Positions 54,050 to 63,360 of a stretch of DNA of 64,000 nt are shown here, in pieces. How positions within the stretch are numbered: position 1 is the stretch's first letter; every line of letters starts with the position of its first letter. Below the pieces are notes generated by a model. That model did no database searches, was not told the origin of the DNA, and worked only from the letters and a program-made list of their open reading frames with translations. Both the position numbers and the translations under genes were made by a program. Source of the DNA: Vibrio litoralis DSM 17657 (GTDB lineage Bacteria > Pseudomonadota > Gammaproteobacteria > Enterobacterales > Vibrionaceae); NCBI RefSeq assembly GCF_000426765.1, contig NZ_AUFZ01000016.1, positions 1-64,000 of the forward strand. The letters run 5' to 3'.

Positions 54050-54687
54050 GCTAATGCCTCATGAGATTGAATTTGTTGCATAATGTCTGCCATTTTATCG
54101 ATCTGAGTTGGTGTCATTTTCCATGAATCTAGCTGTTTAGGGGCGACCTCTGGTGTGGACCATTGCGCTTGAAACCATTGGTTGTGATGCCAATAAACCG
54201 CATGAATTGGATAGAAGAAGTGCTGCCTTTCCTCGTCACTCAAAGCACCGATAAATGCCAACATGGTTCTTGGTTCGTAGTATCGAATAAAGGTGGGGGA
54301 GGCGTTTTTATAGATGGTTAATCTATTGCGTAACAAATCAACGATATTACTTTGTTGAACATTTGGAGGTGCGATAAGTATGCATCCTAAAGGGGCTTGC
54401 TCAAATTGAGTTAGCCATTTGGCTTGTAGCTCAGGGTAGGAGGTAATATCGACGACTACAGGACCGAAATCTAAGTGTTGATAGTGAGTGCCACTGAAAA
54501 GTAGTTCGCTATAAGGTTCACTGAGTTGGTGTTGATTGATGTGTTGGTAGAGCTCCACTTTCCAATTCGGCATTAATGATGATTCAATTAATGCGTAGAT
54601 CTTCGATGTATTTGAGGAAATATTGCCTAATGGATCCTTGTCCGATTCTTGGATTTTCCAATTAGGATTTAACCATGAATTTTGCAT
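54046..54687 (-). CDS. DUF4123 T6SS effector adaptor (Tap/TEC-like)
   Basis: About 213 residues from the ATG at 54687 (MQNSWLNPNWKIQESDKD), which has a GGGGGG element upstream; this start lies inside the end of vgrG. The family pattern includes YALIESSLMPNWKVEL, GPVVVDI and RYYEPRTMLAFIGAL. DUF4123 proteins load a specific effector onto the cognate VgrG. It is coupled to vgrG (19-base overlap) and to the effector gene (ATGA overlap). Confidence 0.85.
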   Translation of the reverse strand: MQNSWLNPNWKIQESDKDPLGNISSNTSKIYALIESSLMPNWKVELYQHINQHQLSEPYSELLFSGTHYQHLDFGPVVVDITSYPELQAKWLTQFEQAPLGCILIAPPNVQQSNIVDLLRNRLTIYKNASPTFIRYYEPRTMLAFIGALSDEERQHFFYPIHAVYWHHNQWFQAQWSTPEVAPKQLDSWKMTPTQIDKMADIMQQIQSHEALA

Positions 54688-56741
54688 ATTCCCCCCATGC
54701 CACAGTTGCAAAGCTCTATCATTAAGCTGCCAGAATCGACCATCTCAGCGTGCATGCTCGGAGTAATTGAAGCGGGCGGTGTGCTTTCTACAATCGGTGG
54801 CTCTATCCCATTCGGCAATGCTGGCATCGTGCCACTAAACCCACTACCACTGCCTGCACTACCACCAGAATTAATGTTCACGCCAGTACCGACAATATGA
54901 ACACCAGCTGCATCGACTTTTACAAAACTACCACCCACTTTAACGGTGATTTCTGCACCGGCTTCAATTACTACTTTGTTACCCGATTTTATGTGGACTT
55001 CATTGGCAGCATCATTGACGATCACTGAGCCGGATTTGATTTGTAGGTTACCGTCAACCACAAAGGTTTGATCTTTGGTGATTTTGCTACGGCTTTCACC
55101 CTCTACGGTTAAATTGTGATTATTTTTGATCTGAGTGAATTGGTCGTTTTCTATTGTTAAATGCTGGTCGTGATTTACATCTGTAATGTGGTCATTGAGA
55201 GTTTCCGATTTAAAGTCTTTCTGCGCATGAACATAGATTTGCTCTGAGCCGGATTGGTCTTCAAAGCTGATTTCGTTAAAGCCTTCACCCTGATGAGATT
55301 CACTGCGCCATACGGTTTTGGTTTTGTTATCAGGTAGTGTGTAAGGCGGTAGGTTCTGCGCATTAAATGCACGACCCGTCACGATAGGCTGGTCTGGGTC
55401 GCCATTTAAGAATGAGACAATGACTTGATGGCCAATTCTTGGAATGGCGATTTGTCCGTATTGACTGCCTGCCCAGCCTTGGGAGACTTGCACCCAGCAC
55501 GAACTGTGCTCATCACCGTTTGAGTATCTATCCCACGGGAAATGCAGTTTTACTCGGCCGTATTCATCGCAGAAGATTTCTTCACCCTCAGGGCCGACAA
55601 CGTAAGCAGTCATTGGGCCATCGACTTGTGGGCGAGTCATCTGTGGCATGCGCCAGGTTTTATCGGCTGGAATGGCTTCAAACTGGTTGGCGTAAGTTGT
55701 GGGTTTGCTGCCTGCGGATTCTTCAAGTGCTTGCGGTTGGTCGCCTTGATGGGTACTGGCGATAATCAACCAACTTTTATTAAAGCTGTCATCAGAATGT
55801 TCGCTTAGCTCGAACTTAGCGCCCGTTTGTAGTTGTGGCTCATTACTTTTGCCTTTGGCGGTGTGAGCATGGCGGCGCAGGCTATTTAAGCGTAGTTGGT
55901 TAAACTCTTTACCAATCGCGTCATCTTTAAAACGCCCTGGCGCGTCATAGTGTTGGTAGGTATCACGCTGGTAGTCTATATCACTGGCGACTGCTTGTTG
56001 GCTAAAGGTGTATTGCGGCTTTTTAAAACTGTTGTCACCACTATGCGCTTCACTGACCTCAAACTGAGTGGTCTTGCTGAGCTCTTTGATATACGGCGTT
56101 GGGCTAATACCACTTGCCATGACGTTATAAGGAACAGGAGAATCTAACGAGTTAATGATTTGAGAATCATCGGTGAACAATACGTTATGTTTACCTTTCG
56201 ATTGCTCAATGTGATAGACCATCCCTTCTTCAGCGGCAAGACGGTTAATGAACTCAAGGTCAGTTTCTCGATATTGCATGCAAAACTCACGCTGTTTTGG
56301 CGTGCGAGTTAGCGCAAAGGCAAAGTCCTGAATGTCCATTTCTTTAAATAAGGTGGCGATGATATCCGGCGCAGAAATGGATTGGAAAATGCGGCTGTTA
56401 TGGCGCAGGGATAAACGCTCAATTTCAGGTACTAGAGTTAGGGAATAAAAGGTGTGGTGATGGCCTGTTTCGCCTTGGGTGAAGTTACGCACAATGCCGT
56501 TGATACGCTGCACGATTTCGCCATCGCGATGCATTACAAGCTCAGCACCTTTATCAACCATATCCAAAGCGGTTAAATCTGGGCGACGGCTGGCAAGCTT
56601 TATTTGGTAACGAAAACCATGACACCAACTACCATCAGCTTGTTGAACCGAAGAAAAGTTATCTTGTCCTTGATAGCTTCTCACTACTAACGATTCGTCA
56701 CTGACGCCATCGACGCGAATACTAAATTGTAGCCTTGCCAT
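54669..56741 (-). CDS. vgrG: VgrG, type VI secretion spike protein
   Basis: A 690-residue VgrG: gp27-like N-terminal half (FSIRVDGVSDESLVVRSYQGQDNF; YRETDLEFINRLAAEEGMVYHIEQ), OB fold and gp5 needle (VGPEGEEIFCDEYGRVKLHFPWDR; CWVQVSQGWAGSQYG; IPRIGHQVIVSFLNGDPDQPIVTGR), then a short tail. No enzymatic C-terminal domain. It ends in a cysteine-rich tail (LCNCGMGGICKIHG) overlapping the adaptor gene. No other T6SS structural genes are in the window, so this is an orphan module served by an apparatus elsewhere. Confidence 0.93.
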   Translation of the reverse strand: MARLQFSIRVDGVSDESLVVRSYQGQDNFSSVQQADGSWCHGFRYQIKLASRRPDLTALDMVDKGAELVMHRDGEIVQRINGIVRNFTQGETGHHHTFYSLTLVPEIERLSLRHNSRIFQSISAPDIIATLFKEMDIQDFAFALTRTPKQREFCMQYRETDLEFINRLAAEEGMVYHIEQSKGKHNVLFTDDSQIINSLDSPVPYNVMASGISPTPYIKELSKTTQFEVSEAHSGDNSFKKPQYTFSQQAVASDIDYQRDTYQHYDAPGRFKDDAIGKEFNQLRLNSLRRHAHTAKGKSNEPQLQTGAKFELSEHSDDSFNKSWLIIASTHQGDQPQALEESAGSKPTTYANQFEAIPADKTWRMPQMTRPQVDGPMTAYVVGPEGEEIFCDEYGRVKLHFPWDRYSNGDEHSSCWVQVSQGWAGSQYGQIAIPRIGHQVIVSFLNGDPDQPIVTGRAFNAQNLPPYTLPDNKTKTVWRSESHQGEGFNEISFEDQSGSEQIYVHAQKDFKSETLNDHITDVNHDQHLTIENDQFTQIKNNHNLTVEGESRSKITKDQTFVVDGNLQIKSGSVIVNDAANEVHIKSGNKVVIEAGAEITVKVGGSFVKVDAAGVHIVGTGVNINSGGSAGSGSGFSGTMPALPNGIEPPIVESTPPASITPSMHAEMVDSGSLMIELCNCGMGGICKIHG

Positions 56742-56889
56742 AGATAAACCTGCTCGTTAAATTTGGAATTCAATAGTGGCCATTTATATGATCGGTTGAA
56801 CACTATGTTTGGAGTGGTCTAAGCAATAATTGAGCCATCTTTTATTTTTATTTAAATCAACTGGTTATGTTTTATTGTTCTTTAAGTTA

Positions 56890-56925
56890 GGCAAGAACTT
56901 GCCAACAGTACGGCAAGTTTTTGCC
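56890..56925. promoter_or_regulatory. Twin 14-bp palindromes upstream of vgrG and the HTH gene
   Basis: GGCAAGAACTTGCC (56890-56903) is a perfect palindrome; GGCAAGTTTTTGCC (56912-56925) has one mismatch. The centres are 22 bases apart, two helical turns, as expected for two dimers binding side by side. The site lies 149 bases upstream of vgrG and 163 bases upstream of the divergent HTH gene, so it could control both. Confidence 0.6.
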
Positions 56926-57087
56926 TAGTCGATACGTGTGGTTTTTAACCAATAAAATCCGATCAACAGCCCCTTAGGTCATAGTTTAAATTTCCCCAAA
57001 CAAAACCTGACCTGTCAATGACATGCCATTTACCAGATTTTGTCATTTTGGTAGGCAGTTTTTATCGGTTATGGATTTACAGAAGTA

Positions 57088-57444
57088 ATGGAATATACAG
57101 AGCAAGACAGAGACGCGATTTATCATGTATGGATGTCCCAAAAAGCCAAACGTCACTTAACACAAATGGATATGGCAAAGCGTTTGGGCATGACGATCAG
57201 TGAGTTTTCAGAAGTGATCCGTGGCAAAGGCGAGATTAGTAAAAGCTTTGTTAGTCGCTTCTTTCAGCAACTAGATCTTGAGCCACATACGATTTTACCG
57301 TCACTTAAAAACCAGATAGCGCCAGAAAATGCGGTGGTGTATTTGCAAAACCGAATTAGCATTGATGGTGATATTCAAAACGTACAAATCGACGGTAACC
57401 AAGTGATCATTGATTACTGTTGTAAGGTTGCCAAACTTAATTGA
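57088..57444 (+). CDS. XRE-like helix-turn-helix regulator
   Basis: A 118-residue protein with an N-terminal Cro/CI-type HTH (LTQMDMAKRLGMTISEFSEVIRGKGEISKSFVSRF, ~24-58) and a C-terminal beta-strand tail (VVYLQNRISIDGDIQNVQIDGNQVIIDYCC). It is divergent from vgrG with the twin palindromes between, so it is a candidate regulator of the T6SS module and of itself. The frame also opens at 57018 in another phase, which is a shadow. Confidence 0.75.
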   Translation: MEYTEQDRDAIYHVWMSQKAKRHLTQMDMAKRLGMTISEFSEVIRGKGEISKSFVSRFFQQLDLEPHTILPSLKNQIAPENAVVYLQNRISIDGDIQNVQIDGNQVIIDYCCKVAKLN

Positions 57445-57459
57445 TATGCTAATAAAATA

Positions 57460-57493
57460 AACGCCTAGCCGATCATTGTATCGGCTAGGCGTT
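57460..57493. terminator. Bidirectional terminator
   Basis: A 14-bp perfect stem AACGCCTAGCCGAT / ATCGGCTAGGCGTT between the convergent HTH and YghU genes. Confidence 0.88.
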
Positions 57494-57514
57494 TGGGTTT
57501 GGATAGAAATGTAA

Positions 57515-58372
57515 TTAAGGCTTCAAATTCAGCGCTTTATCAATATCTTCTGCGCTATGACGCTCTTCAATGGCTTCCCAAGCTTCACCCATCGGTTTAT
57601 TGACGATACGGCCACGTTGAACAGCAGGTCGCTCTAATATCGCTTTCGCCCAGCGCTGAACATGCGTGTAACTTTCAACGTCTAAAAACTCAGCGGCATT
57701 ATACGCATTACCTAGTACCAAGTTGCCATACCAAGGCCAGATTGCGATATCAGCAATGCTGTACTCTTCACCCGCAATGTAAGTATTGTTGGCAAGTTGC
57801 TTATCGAGTACATCTAGTTGGCGTTTCGCTTCCATGGTGAAGCGATTGATAGGGTACTCGTATTTTTCTGGCGCATAGTGATAGAAATGGCCGAATCCAC
57901 CGCCTAAATATGGCGCAGAACCTTGCAACCAGAATAGCCAGTTTAATACCTTAGTACGATCTTCAATGTTACTTGGAATGAAGTGGCCAAATTTCTCGGC
58001 AAGATAAAGTAGGATAGACCCAGATTCAAAGACATTGATCGGTGAATCACCACTACGATCAACTAATGCTGGAATTTTGGAGTTTGGATTGACTTCAACA
58101 AAACCAGAAGAAAATTGATCACTATCACCAATCTTAATCAGAAACGCATCGTATTCAGCTTCGGTGACGCCTTTTGCCAGCAATTCTTCAAGCAAAATTG
58201 TGACTTTTTGGCCATTTGGCGTACCCATTGAATACAGCTGAATTGGGTGCTGACCGACTGGTAGTTCTCGTTCAAAGCGCGCGCCAGAATCTGGGCGGTT
58301 AATACTACCCCAAGTGCCACCTTGTTGTTCATTGGTCCAAACTTTCGGTGGAATATATTCGTTTGTCATCAT
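57515..58372 (-). CDS. yghU: YghU-like glutathione transferase
   Basis: A 285-residue protein close to E. coli YghU (LPVGQHPIQLYSMGTPNGQKVTILLEELL; INVFESGSILLYLAEKFG; GSAPYLGGGFGHFYHYAPEKYEYPINRFTMEAKRQLDVLD). YghU/YfcG-type Nu-class enzymes have disulfide-bond reductase and organic peroxide activity with glutathione. Single gene. A second ATG three bases later could be used. Confidence 0.93.
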   Translation of the reverse strand: MMTNEYIPPKVWTNEQQGGTWGSINRPDSGARFERELPVGQHPIQLYSMGTPNGQKVTILLEELLAKGVTEAEYDAFLIKIGDSDQFSSGFVEVNPNSKIPALVDRSGDSPINVFESGSILLYLAEKFGHFIPSNIEDRTKVLNWLFWLQGSAPYLGGGFGHFYHYAPEKYEYPINRFTMEAKRQLDVLDKQLANNTYIAGEEYSIADIAIWPWYGNLVLGNAYNAAEFLDVESYTHVQRWAKAILERPAVQRGRIVNKPMGEAWEAIEERHSAEDIDKALNLKP

Positions 58373-58401
58373 CTTCCCTTTTGTTGAGTTTACCCATTAT
58401 G

Positions 58402-58529
58402 TATACCCAAGTAATTGGAGCTGCAGCGAGGCGACAAGTGAATGAGACCCCATGAGTTTAGCTGGTCTAAATGATTGGGGCGAATGAACGCCGTCAACAA
58501 AGCTGCAGCTTCAAGTACGAAGGATATAT
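58402..58529 (-). repeat. Dispersed repeat (second family), full copy
   Basis: About 128 bases, inverted relative to the copy at 24289-24410. One end is TATACCCAAGTAATTGGAGC, the other CTTCAAGTACGAAGGATAT, with shared internal CTCATGGGGTCTC (reverse strand). The GAGCTGCAG/CTGCAGCTTC ends make imperfect inverted repeats. Confidence 0.78.
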
Positions 58530-58619
58530 TAGATATTAGGCTGTTTTTTCAGATTAAAAGGATAGACAGACTTTTTCCGTGATTTTGTTCAGATCTCTTA
58601 GTTATTAAAAAGAGAGTTT

Positions 58620-59294
58620 TTATATAGCTAAATCTTCACGCTTAAGAATCAAATTAGGGTTTGGGCAATTCTTGAGGTAAAAACTTGCGTGAATGGGATC
58701 GACTACGCCGGGGTAATCATTTTGATACTCTGCCATATCACGGATGATTTGAAAGTGTAGGTGAGATGCCCAACCGCCATTTTCATACGAATCGCCAATG
58801 GTTGCGAATGCTTCACCAGCTTTAATGATTTGCCCACGTTGGAGGTTATTTAATGATGATGCAGCTAAATGGCCATAAAGCGTGTGAAATACATAACCTT
58901 CTAGCTCATGACGCAAAATGATGGTTGGGCCGTAATCGCCTTGTTGCTGGTGGTTGGCAAACCCAAACACTTCACCTTCTAAGGGGGCGAAAACGCAATT
59001 TCCAGCAGGGATACCAAGATCAATACCAATATGTAGCGTACGAGATTCACTACCCGAAAAGTTATCGGTATCTTGATAAATCATACGTTGTTCCGCATAA
59101 CGACCAATCTCGACTACCGCACCGATTTCAGCCACCTGTCTTTTTATTTCTGCGGAAAAATCATGCTGTTCATTCACCCTGTTCCAGATACCACTACTTG
59201 GTGACAGATCGACAATCAGCCCTTTACCAAACTGATATTTATTATCGAGAACAGGACAAAATTGATGATTTTTAAGAACAGATTCAAAGGTCAT
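58620..59294 (-). CDS. M23-type peptidase-fold protein without signal peptide
   Basis: A 224-residue protein with a LytM/M23 domain: HxxxD (LHIGIDLGIPAG) and HxH (ASHLHFQIIRD), with PLEGEVFGFANHQQQGDYGPTIILRHE between. There is no signal peptide or membrane helix. The sequence, including the end VDPIHASFYLKNCPNPNLIL, resembles the M23 module found fused between kinase and class III aminotransferase domains in other bacteria, so it may act in the cytoplasm rather than on peptidoglycan. It follows the MFS gene with a 2-base gap. Confidence 0.78.
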   Translation of the reverse strand: MTFESVLKNHQFCPVLDNKYQFGKGLIVDLSPSSGIWNRVNEQHDFSAEIKRQVAEIGAVVEIGRYAEQRMIYQDTDNFSGSESRTLHIGIDLGIPAGNCVFAPLEGEVFGFANHQQQGDYGPTIILRHELEGYVFHTLYGHLAASSLNNLQRGQIIKAGEAFATIGDSYENGGWASHLHFQIIRDMAEYQNDYPGVVDPIHASFYLKNCPNPNLILKREDLAI

Positions 59295-59296
59295 GA

Positions 59297-60556
59297 TTAC
59301 GCTTTCGCCTCTTGTAACTCTACTGGTGATTGACGCGGTACTAGCATCATAGCCACGGCATAACCAACCACAGCAATAAAGGTCGGCAGCATTAAATCCA
59401 TATTAACGAGAATCGCCGTGAGATAGCCGGTTAGAGTCCAGGCTAAGCCGACCATAGCACTTGATAACGCCATCGCCCAACCTTGGTCACCATCACTGGC
59501 TCGATCTGACAGCGCTGTAATGTATAAAGGAAACGAAGAGGCCACCATAATCGATGTCCAAATCATGGCGATAACGTGAGTGGTTGGCGTCGGTGTAATC
59601 GCCAGTAAAATCATGCCTATGCCCGCACCGGTTAACACCGATTTTAGAGCGCGCGTGAGCGGCATCCAAGTAAGTAGTAGGCGAGGAACAAACAACAAAG
59701 AAGCAATCATCACGATGCCAATTGCCAACATGAAGTATTGGTAAAATTCACCTTCTACTGCCAATTGCCATTTTTGCGGCAGAATAAAAGAGATATTTTG
59801 GAAGTATAAACTCCAACTGAACTGGCAGATAAAGACAATAGCCAAACAAGGCAACAAACCTTTTTGACTACGTGCTAATGGCGCAGCTAATGAGAATGGA
59901 CTTTCCTGTTTTAGAGAAGTTTGTTTTAAAGTGGCTTGTTTGGGTAGTTGGATGATGTGTAGCAAAATAAAACACACTACAGCAATCAATAAACAAGCAT
60001 AAAAAGGGGCTTGAGGGCCATATAAAGCGGTAAGCTTACTACCAAGAGCTGGGCCAAAAGACATTGCCGCTGTCATCACAACTGCCACAAAACTCATTAA
60101 GGTTGCTTTGGTTTTCCCCTGGCTATTATCGGCCAAAATCGCCTGTGCAATAGGTTGACTTGCCGAGCCCAAGCTGTTGATCATATTACCCGCAAACAAC
60201 AAGGCTACTGAACCTGCAATAATCGCATACACCGGCATTAAAAAGCCGATAGCCGCTACCACCAAACATAATGCCATTACCACTTTACGGCTGTAACGAT
60301 CCGCAAAGCGAGCGATAAATGGCGTAAAAAACATCGAGATAAAAGGCGCGGCTGACATGACCGTACCAAATAAAGTGCGTCTATCTTCTAGAGGCATCGC
60401 TTGAGCAATCGCCAGAGAGTGGTCAGTTAAAAACAAGTTCACATAAGCCGGAATGGTAATAAAAAACCCTGCCGAACCTAGAAAGATAATGAAATATAAA
60501 GCGAAAAGGGTGGCTTTCGGTAGTTGAGGTAAAGCGCTGCTGGTTGTGGGCGTCAT
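59297..60556 (-). CDS. MFS transporter
   Basis: About 419 residues from the ATG at 60556 (MTPTTSSALPQLPK), which has GGAGAT upstream; twelve membrane segments and the MFS motif A-like FIARFADRYSRKVVMALCL. It resembles drug/metabolite efflux carriers. It forms a two-gene unit with the M23-fold protein, so the two may share a small-molecule substrate. Confidence 0.85.
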   Translation of the reverse strand: MTPTTSSALPQLPKATLFALYFIIFLGSAGFFITIPAYVNLFLTDHSLAIAQAMPLEDRRTLFGTVMSAAPFISMFFTPFIARFADRYSRKVVMALCLVVAAIGFLMPVYAIIAGSVALLFAGNMINSLGSASQPIAQAILADNSQGKTKATLMSFVAVVMTAAMSFGPALGSKLTALYGPQAPFYACLLIAVVCFILLHIIQLPKQATLKQTSLKQESPFSLAAPLARSQKGLLPCLAIVFICQFSWSLYFQNISFILPQKWQLAVEGEFYQYFMLAIGIVMIASLLFVPRLLLTWMPLTRALKSVLTGAGIGMILLAITPTPTTHVIAMIWTSIMVASSFPLYITALSDRASDGDQGWAMALSSAMVGLAWTLTGYLTAILVNMDLMLPTFIAVVGYAVAMMLVPRQSPVELQEAKA

Positions 60557-60568
60557 GGTTATCTCCAA

Positions 60569-60794
60569 AATTGTCTGAGTATTTTACTCGGGTATTTGGA
60601 GGATGGGAATAGGAGTGGGGGAATCTAGTTATGCCCATTGATATGAATGTAAAGCTTTTAGTATCCAGCTATCTAAGTTATGAATATCAAAACTACTCCT
60701 AAGTGGTAGTTAAACTCGCACCAATATTAATACGCATCAAAGAAACAATAAGGGGAGGTTTTACTATAGAGATATAATAAATAGCGTAAATGGT
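60569..60794. other. Intergenic region between MFS and Fe-S genes
   Basis: 226 bases with divergent promoters. AAGGGGAGG at 60749-60757 is 38 bases from the GTG start of the next gene, too far to serve as its ribosome binding site. Confidence 0.4.
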
Positions 60795-62015
60795 GTGGCT
60801 GTGACAATTATAGAATCTCTGACCTTAATGTTTGCCTTGGTGTATAGCATTAGCCTTTTATATTCTAGTGGGAAAAAATTAGGCGCTAGTATCACCTTTG
60901 GCATTTTGGTGTTAGCGAGCATGGCTTCACTCTACTGGCCATTGATGTTATCACTTGGCTTGGCAGTCATGATAATGATGCTTGTTCATCGGTATCAACC
61001 GGAAGTTCTACAGGCCAATTATCGCCCCAACACGTTACGTTATTTTTGCCAGCACGCGATGGCGTTGTCATTTTTTTTCGTCGCGATCCAATACACGCTC
61101 CATACTGCTCTATTAGCCGCACAAATATCCCCGAATTTCTTACGCCCTGATGTTGTGGATGCCTTCTTACCAATTGCTGCTGCCATTGAATTAAAAGCGA
61201 TTGTGAGTCTTGGTTTTTGGGACCAAACTCACCCTGCAGGGGCGGTGATGTTATTTACGGTACTCATCACAGGAATAGTATGTAAACGAGCATTTTGTGG
61301 ATGGATATGCCCACTCGGATTGGCCGGAGAATATCTATATCAATGGCGTATAAAGTGGATTGCAAAACCCTATCCGGTTCCCAAGTGGTTAGATTGGCCG
61401 TTGAGAATAATAAAGTACCTATTGCTAACCTTTTTTGCTTTTATTTCTCTAGGTATGCACCCTGCCAATATCCCTTATTACCTCAACGGTAACTATCATA
61501 AAATTGCTGATATCAAAACGGCTTGGTTATTTGTCAATCCAGGTATGATCACCCTCAGCGTATTAATCATTATGTTATTGCTTGCGGCATGGCGTCAGCG
61601 TGCATTTTGTCGTTACTTTTGCCCTTATGGTGCATTGCTTGGGATTGTTAGTTTTATTAGTCCATTTAAGATTCGTCGTAATACAACGCATTGTTTAAAT
61701 GAACGCGGTGATCTCAACTGTGATAAGTGCACACGTGCTTGTCCTTCGAATATTATTATTCATACCGTCAACACGATTCGTACGGATGAATGCCAAGCTT
61801 GTATGCGTTGTGTGAGTGCTTGCCCTAAAAAAGAGGCACTAGGGCTTCGTGCACGTAATGGATGGCAATTGTCGAGTAAGCAGCTGCTTGGGATCGTGTT
61901 AACCATTATGTTCGCCATACCATTATTCGCATTCTTAGTCGGTTTTTGGCACAGTCAAACGCCAAATGAAGTGCGTATGCAGTTGATTCAGATGATGGAT
62001 TATATTAGTTATTAA
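60795..62015 (+). CDS. Membrane-bound 4Fe-4S protein (NapH/NosR-C-terminal-like)
   Basis: A 406-residue protein with about seven membrane segments, two membrane CxxxCP motifs (CGWICPLG and CRYFCPYGA), and a ferredoxin domain with two 4Fe-4S sites (CDKCTRACPS and CQACMRCVSACPKK). Such proteins pass electrons from the quinol pool to periplasmic or membrane oxidoreductases. No partner enzyme is adjacent. The GTG at 60795 is the only reasonable start seen, but its ribosome binding site is poor, so the N-terminus is uncertain. Confidence 0.8.
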   Translation: MAVTIIESLTLMFALVYSISLLYSSGKKLGASITFGILVLASMASLYWPLMLSLGLAVMIMMLVHRYQPEVLQANYRPNTLRYFCQHAMALSFFFVAIQYTLHTALLAAQISPNFLRPDVVDAFLPIAAAIELKAIVSLGFWDQTHPAGAVMLFTVLITGIVCKRAFCGWICPLGLAGEYLYQWRIKWIAKPYPVPKWLDWPLRIIKYLLLTFFAFISLGMHPANIPYYLNGNYHKIADIKTAWLFVNPGMITLSVLIIMLLLAAWRQRAFCRYFCPYGALLGIVSFISPFKIRRNTTHCLNERGDLNCDKCTRACPSNIIIHTVNTIRTDECQACMRCVSACPKKEALGLRARNGWQLSSKQLLGIVLTIMFAIPLFAFLVGFWHSQTPNEVRMQLIQMMDYISY

Positions 62016-62064
62016 ATTCTGTTGTTTTAGATTTGAATTTAGATGTATTTTCGGCTCGGACAAA

Positions 62065-62096
62065 AAATGGCCAACTGATCATTCAGTTGGCCATTT
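62065..62096. terminator. Bidirectional terminator
   Basis: AAATGGCCAACTGA (62065-62078) pairs perfectly with TCAGTTGGCCATTT (62083-62096), between the convergent Fe-S and sstT genes. Confidence 0.9.
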
Positions 62097-62121
62097 GTAT
62101 ATCTAGATTATTTTAAGAAAC

Positions 62122-63360
62122 TTAAGCTTGGCTAGATTGCGCTGCTGCTTGAGCTTCATCTGCGCGACATACAGCGGCAGTGAATACTACGTCGGTAGAG
62201 CTGTTTAGGCCTGTTTCTGCTGAATCTTGGATAACACCAATGATAAAGCCTACACCTACAACTTGCATTGCGATGTCGTTTGAAATACCGAACAAGCTAC
62301 ATGCTAGCGGGATAAGTAGTAGAGAACCACCAGCAACACCAGATGCGCCACAAGCAGAAACTGCTGCGACTAGGCTTAGTAGAACCGCTGTTGGTAGATC
62401 AACTTGAATACCAAGTGTGTTTACTGCAGCAAGCGTTAATACGGTGATCGTAATCGCTGCGCCGCCCATGTTAATGGTTGCACCCAGTGGGATAGATACC
62501 GAGTAAGTATCTTCATTCAGTTTTAGTTTTTCACATAACGCCATGTTAACTGGAATGTTCGCAGCACTTGAGCGAGTGAAGAATGCCGTTACACCACTTT
62601 CACGTAAGCATTTGAATACCAACGGGTATGGGTTTTGTTTGGTTTTTAGGAAAACAAGTAATGGATTCACAACTAAAGCAATAATTGCCATTGAACCAAG
62701 TAAAACCGCTAGCAGTTGCGCGTAGCCGGCAATTGCCTCAAAGCCAGTGGTTGCAAATGTTGTTGCAACAAGACCGAAGATACCAATTGGCGCAAGACGA
62801 ATGATAAAGCGAACCACTGCAGAAACACCGTGGCTGATATCGCTGAACATATCTTTAGTTGCGGTATTTGCGTGGCGAAGCGCTAGACCTAAACCAACAG
62901 ACCAAGCAAGAATGCCGATGTAGTTCGCGTTAACTAATGCGTTTACTGGGTTATCAACGATCTTAAACAATAGTGTGTTTAATACTTCACCAATGCCTTC
63001 AGGTGGGGTTGTGCCAGTTGCTGCATTTACTAAAGTAAGCGATGTTGGAAAAGCAAAGCTCATTAGTACAGCGGTTAGCGCAGCTAAAAAGGTGCCGACA
63101 AGGTAAAGCGTAATAACTGGGCGCATGTTACTGCTAGAGTCTTTTTTCTGGCTAGCAATCGATGCTGCAACCAAAACGAAAACTAGGATGGGGGCGATGG
63201 CTTTTAGTGCGCCTACGAATAGGCTACCAAAAATAGACATATTAGTTGCTGCTGAAGGAGAGATCGTAGCAAGTGCAACACCTGCAACAATACCTACCAA
63301 AATCTGCAGTACCAAATTGCCGTTGGCCAGTCGATAAATCAATGAGTTGTTGTTTTGCAT
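62122..63360 (-). CDS. sstT: SstT, serine/threonine:Na+ symporter
   Basis: A 412-residue DAACS-family carrier closely matching SstT ([89 protein letters not shown]). It imports serine and threonine with Na+. Single gene with a terminator and a long upstream region. Confidence 0.96.
   Translation of the reverse strand: MQNNNSLIYRLANGNLVLQILVGIVAGVALATISPSAATNMSIFGSLFVGALKAIAPILVFVLVAASIASQKKDSSSNMRPVITLYLVGTFLAALTAVLMSFAFPTSLTLVNAATGTTPPEGIGEVLNTLLFKIVDNPVNALVNANYIGILAWSVGLGLALRHANTATKDMFSDISHGVSAVVRFIIRLAPIGIFGLVATTFATTGFEAIAGYAQLLAVLLGSMAIIALVVNPLLVFLKTKQNPYPLVFKCLRESGVTAFFTRSSAANIPVNMALCEKLKLNEDTYSVSIPLGATINMGGAAITITVLTLAAVNTLGIQVDLPTAVLLSLVAAVSACGASGVAGGSLLLIPLACSLFGISNDIAMQVVGVGFIIGVIQDSAETGLNSSTDVVFTAAVCRADEAQAAAQSSQA

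Noticed and set aside
57018..57203. Frame overlapping the start of the HTH gene
   Set aside because: It is in another phase over the HTH coding region, which has a clear domain; no ribosome binding site.
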